Shown here one piece after another: positions 5,223-5,914 of a stretch of DNA of 5,914 nucleotides. Numbering within the stretch: position 1 is the first letter of the stretch; each line of letters begins with the position of its first letter. The translations under genes and the position numbers were made by a program. Source of the stretch: Candidatus Firestoneibacteriota bacterium (GTDB taxonomy: Bacteria > Oederibacteriota > JAAXVQ01); the NCBI GenBank assembly GCA_013335425.1, contig JAAXVQ010000147.1, forward strand, positions 1-5,914. The letters are read 5' to 3'. The notes below the pieces were generated by a model. The model was not told the origin of the DNA and did not search any database. It worked only from the letters and a program-made list of their open reading frames with translations.

Positions 5223-5914
5223 TTAGGGCTTGATTTCTGAAAGGATTTTTTGGGCGAGACGATTTTTGCGCGGTGAATCCCAGGTGTGGGCGGACAAATA
5301 TTCGGCAGCGGGCGGACCTAAGCGCACCAGGGCTTTTTGCACACAATAGTCCAGGTAACCGGGGTTGGCGAAGTCGCTGTCGGCGGCAAAACGCATGTCC
5401 AGGGAACTCCAAAGCGCCCGGGCGGCGCGCTCACCTTGCCCGGTTGCTTGGTAATGGGCCAGAACGTCCTTGACCTCGGTCACGGTCAGCCAGCCGGCTC
5501 CGGCCAGAAATGCCAAAGCATCTTCGCGCACCGCGGAATTGGCGCTTTCCAAGGAACTCAAGGACAGCAGCGCGTAACGGGAAAGGGCCCAGAGCGAGTT
5601 GAAGGCGTTCCGAAAATCGTCCAGGTTATGTTCGGGAGCATAATATCGGATGGTGCGGATTTGTTTGCCGGAAACGTCCTTCCAAGCCAAAGTAACGGTT
5701 CCATGCGCGGCATGGGCGCGTAGCGGCTTGCCGCGGTACTCGGGCTTAAGGGCGAACGAGGGGATGCTCAGCAAGGCATTGAAGTTACGGAGGTATTCTT
5801 CAACAGGGACCTCGCCGCGGCGTTCGCCAAGGTAGTTTTTCATCCAAACGCCGACGCGACTCCCCCGTTGATCGAAAATCAGCACGGTTTCTTCGGCATC
5901 CGAGCCGCGGGTGT
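5223..5914 (-). CDS. Hypothetical protein with HEAT-like C-terminus, 5' end outside the window
   Basis: I do not recognise this protein. At least 229 residues are visible, ending at TAA (5225-5223). A GTG at 5885 would give 220 residues, but the frame stays open to the window edge (codons for TRGSDAEET precede it) and there is no good ribosome site, so the true start is probably upstream. The first part looks like a beta-rich domain (VLIFDQRGSRVGVWM, then GTVTLAWKD and TIRYYAPEHNL). From about the middle on it is helical and rich in Ala and Leu. The last 40 residues (ALVRLGPPAAEYLSAH, then a basic helix ending EIKP) resemble the closing helices of HEAT/armadillo-type repeat proteins. No catalytic motif, membrane segment or signal peptide is visible in this part. 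It is co-directional with the next gene but separated by 310 bp, so a shared role is not implied. Confidence 0.75.
   Translation of the reverse strand, partial: TRGSDAEETVLIFDQRGSRVGVWMKNYLGERRGEVPVEEYLRNFNALLSIPSFALKPEYRGKPLRAHAAHGTVTLAWKDVSGKQIRTIRYYAPEHNLDDFRNAFNSLWALSRYALLSLSSLESANSAVREDALAFLAGAGWLTVTEVKDVLAHYQATGQGERAARALWSSLDMRFAADSDFANPGYLDYCVQKALVRLGPPAAEYLSAHTWDSPRKNRLAQKILSEIKP

Noticed and set aside
4912..5412. 166-residue minus-strand frame from inside the HEAT-like gene through the inverted-repeat element, its TAG overlapping the GTG of the barrel gene
   Set aside because: The first third is an out-of-frame shadow of the HEAT-like gene and the rest crosses the repeat arms. The sequence looks random, and the TAG/GTG overlap is likely chance.

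Overview
The window carries three leftward (minus-strand) genes of about average bacterial GC, plus a short, very GC-rich left end that does not match the rest. The central gene encodes an outer-membrane beta-barrel protein with a signal peptide, so the source is a diderm (Gram-negative-type) bacterium. No rRNA or other taxonomic marker is present. The mix of a GTP-type PEP carboxykinase with a large peptidase/propeller/barrel protein would fit a poorly cultivated diderm phylum (Gemmatimonadota-, Omnitrophota- or Elusimicrobiota-like), but that is only a guess.

Layout, left to right. Positions 1-170 are about 74% G+C by hand count. They hold a degenerate 18-19 bp tandem repeat and a rho-independent-terminator-like hairpin that reads rightward. 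Positions 184-1965 (minus) are a complete GTP-dependent phosphoenolpyruvate carboxykinase gene, pckG. A 115-bp AT-rich gap follows, with a good extended -10 promoter candidate for pckG. Positions 2081-4912 (minus) encode a 943-residue exported protein that joins an HEXXH metallopeptidase domain, six PD40 (TolB-like) propeller repeats and a C-terminal Omp85/surface-antigen-type barrel. The 310-bp gap upstream of it contains a 210-220 bp element with long terminal inverted repeats (MITE-like, non-coding) and a promoter candidate between that element and the gene. Positions 5223-5914 (minus) are the 3' part of an unrecognised, HEAT-like helical protein whose start lies beyond the window.

The three genes share a strand, but the gaps of 115 and 310 bp, each with its own promoter candidate, argue against one tight operon. 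pckG is central carbon metabolism (gluconeogenesis/anaplerosis in the cytoplasm). The barrel protein acts at the cell envelope. No functional link between them is evident from the sequence.

The two most notable items are the peptidase-propeller-barrel fusion and the self-palindromic inverted-repeat element in front of it. The sharp composition change near 170 should be treated as a possible assembly join until read data say otherwise.
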